Source of the DNA: Ectothiorhodospira lacustris
GTDB taxonomy: Bacteria; Pseudomonadota; Gammaproteobacteria; Ectothiorhodospirales; Ectothiorhodospiraceae
Direction: 5' to 3'
DNA length: 64,000 nt
NCBI RefSeq assembly: GCF_022227845.1
Contig: NZ_JAJNQN010000008.1
Span: forward strand, 62,001-126,000
Position 1 is the first letter of the stretch; every line of letters starts with the position of its first letter. The translations under genes and the position numbers were made by a program. Below the pieces are notes generated by a model. It had not been told where the DNA came from. It made no database searches and saw only the letters and a list, made by a program, of their open reading frames with translations. Positions 63,726 through 64,000 of the stretch are shown piece after piece.

Positions 63726-64000
63726 ATGTCCCAAGTCATCAACACGAACATCGCCTCGCTGAACGCACAGCGTAACCTCAACAATACCCAGGGCCAGCTG
63801 CAGACGGCCCTGCAACGCCTCTCCTCCGGGCTGCGCATCAACAGCGCCAAGGATGATGCCGCCGGCCTCGCCATTTCCGAACGTTTCACCACCCAGATCC
63901 GAGGCCAGAACCAGGCCATTCGTAATGCTAGCGACGGCATCAGCTATTCTCAGACTGCCGAAGGTGCCTTGGGTGAGGTGAGCAACCTGCTGCAGAGAAT
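63726..64000 (+). CDS. Second flagellin (3' truncated by window edge)
   Basis: The first 91 codons are present and the frame is open to the window end. [38 protein letters not shown] and [20 protein letters not shown] are the flagellin D0/D1 region, highly similar to the divergent fliC, which shows a duplication. The ATG at 63726 follows GAGGGAG by about 8 bases. It is preceded by a sigma54-type promoter rather than sigma28, as for the major flagellin FlaA of Vibrio. Confidence 0.95.
   Translation, partial: MSQVINTNIASLNAQRNLNNTQGQLQTALQRLSSGLRINSAKDDAAGLAISERFTTQIRGQNQAIRNASDGISYSQTAEGALGEVSNLLQR

Noticed and set aside
63549-63940. Minus-strand frames at the window end
   Set aside because: They are shadows of the rightward flagellin, whose own frame runs off the window.

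Overview
The window is chromosomal DNA, GC-rich and densely coded, from a motile Gram-negative bacterium, almost certainly a gammaproteobacterium. The evidence is gene order: icd / nudJ-mnmA-hflD / purB, clpS-clpA convergent with infA, fabD-fabG-acpP-fabF-pabC-mltG-tmk-holB-pilZ-tatD, and flaG-fliD-fliS beside polar-type flagellins. Dodecin, a phasin (polyhydroxyalkanoate granules) and a PhaJ-like hydratase fit a Chromatiales/Ectothiorhodospiraceae-type organism, but that placement is inference. No rRNA, tRNA, CRISPR array, prophage or classical insertion sequence was seen.

Layout. 0-6.7 kb: 3' end of an RND efflux pump, then a three-gene signalling operon (receiver-GGDEF*-EAL, FIST/NosP-like sensor, hybrid histidine kinase). 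6.8-12.5 kb: quinone oxidoreductase, an exported protein, the operon fabI / maoC-pta fusion / ackA, and dodecin. 12.6-14.6 kb: a REP-associated (RAYT) transposase and yceI. 14.7-18.7 kb: urea ABC transporter urtBCDE without urtA. 18.8-23.2 kb: lipoprotein, phasin, DJ-1/PfpI protein, malic enzyme. 23.4-28.0 kb: bioA, a KamA-family radical SAM enzyme and a class V aminotransferase. 28.0-36.3 kb: one long leftward fatty-acid / cell-wall / replication cluster. 36.5-43.4 kb: infA, clpA, clpS, icd, nudJ, mnmA, hflD. 43.5-55.5 kb: acnB and acnA (divergent), a three-gene HDOD / c-di-GMP operon, fumC and purB. 55.5-58.9 kb: dusA, a HEPN/MNT toxin-antitoxin pair and an SDR protein. 59-64 kb: fliT-fliS-fliD-flaG-fliC leftward and a second flagellin rightward, cut by the window edge.

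Together the genes show TCA-cycle enzymes (icd, acnA, acnB, fumC, maeB) next to carbon-storage and overflow functions, and three routes into c-di-GMP/motility control. Two families of palindromic intergenic repeats are scattered through the window. The best leads are: (1) an operon that encodes all four chemical steps from 3-hydroxyacyl-CoA to free acid plus ATP; (2) a near-identical 14-base motif shared by that operon and the phasin promoter; (3) a likely nitric-oxide-sensing NosP/kinase/phosphodiesterase operon; (4) two divergent flagellins with different sigma-factor promoters; (5) an abundant paired-hairpin element family alongside a RAYT gene.
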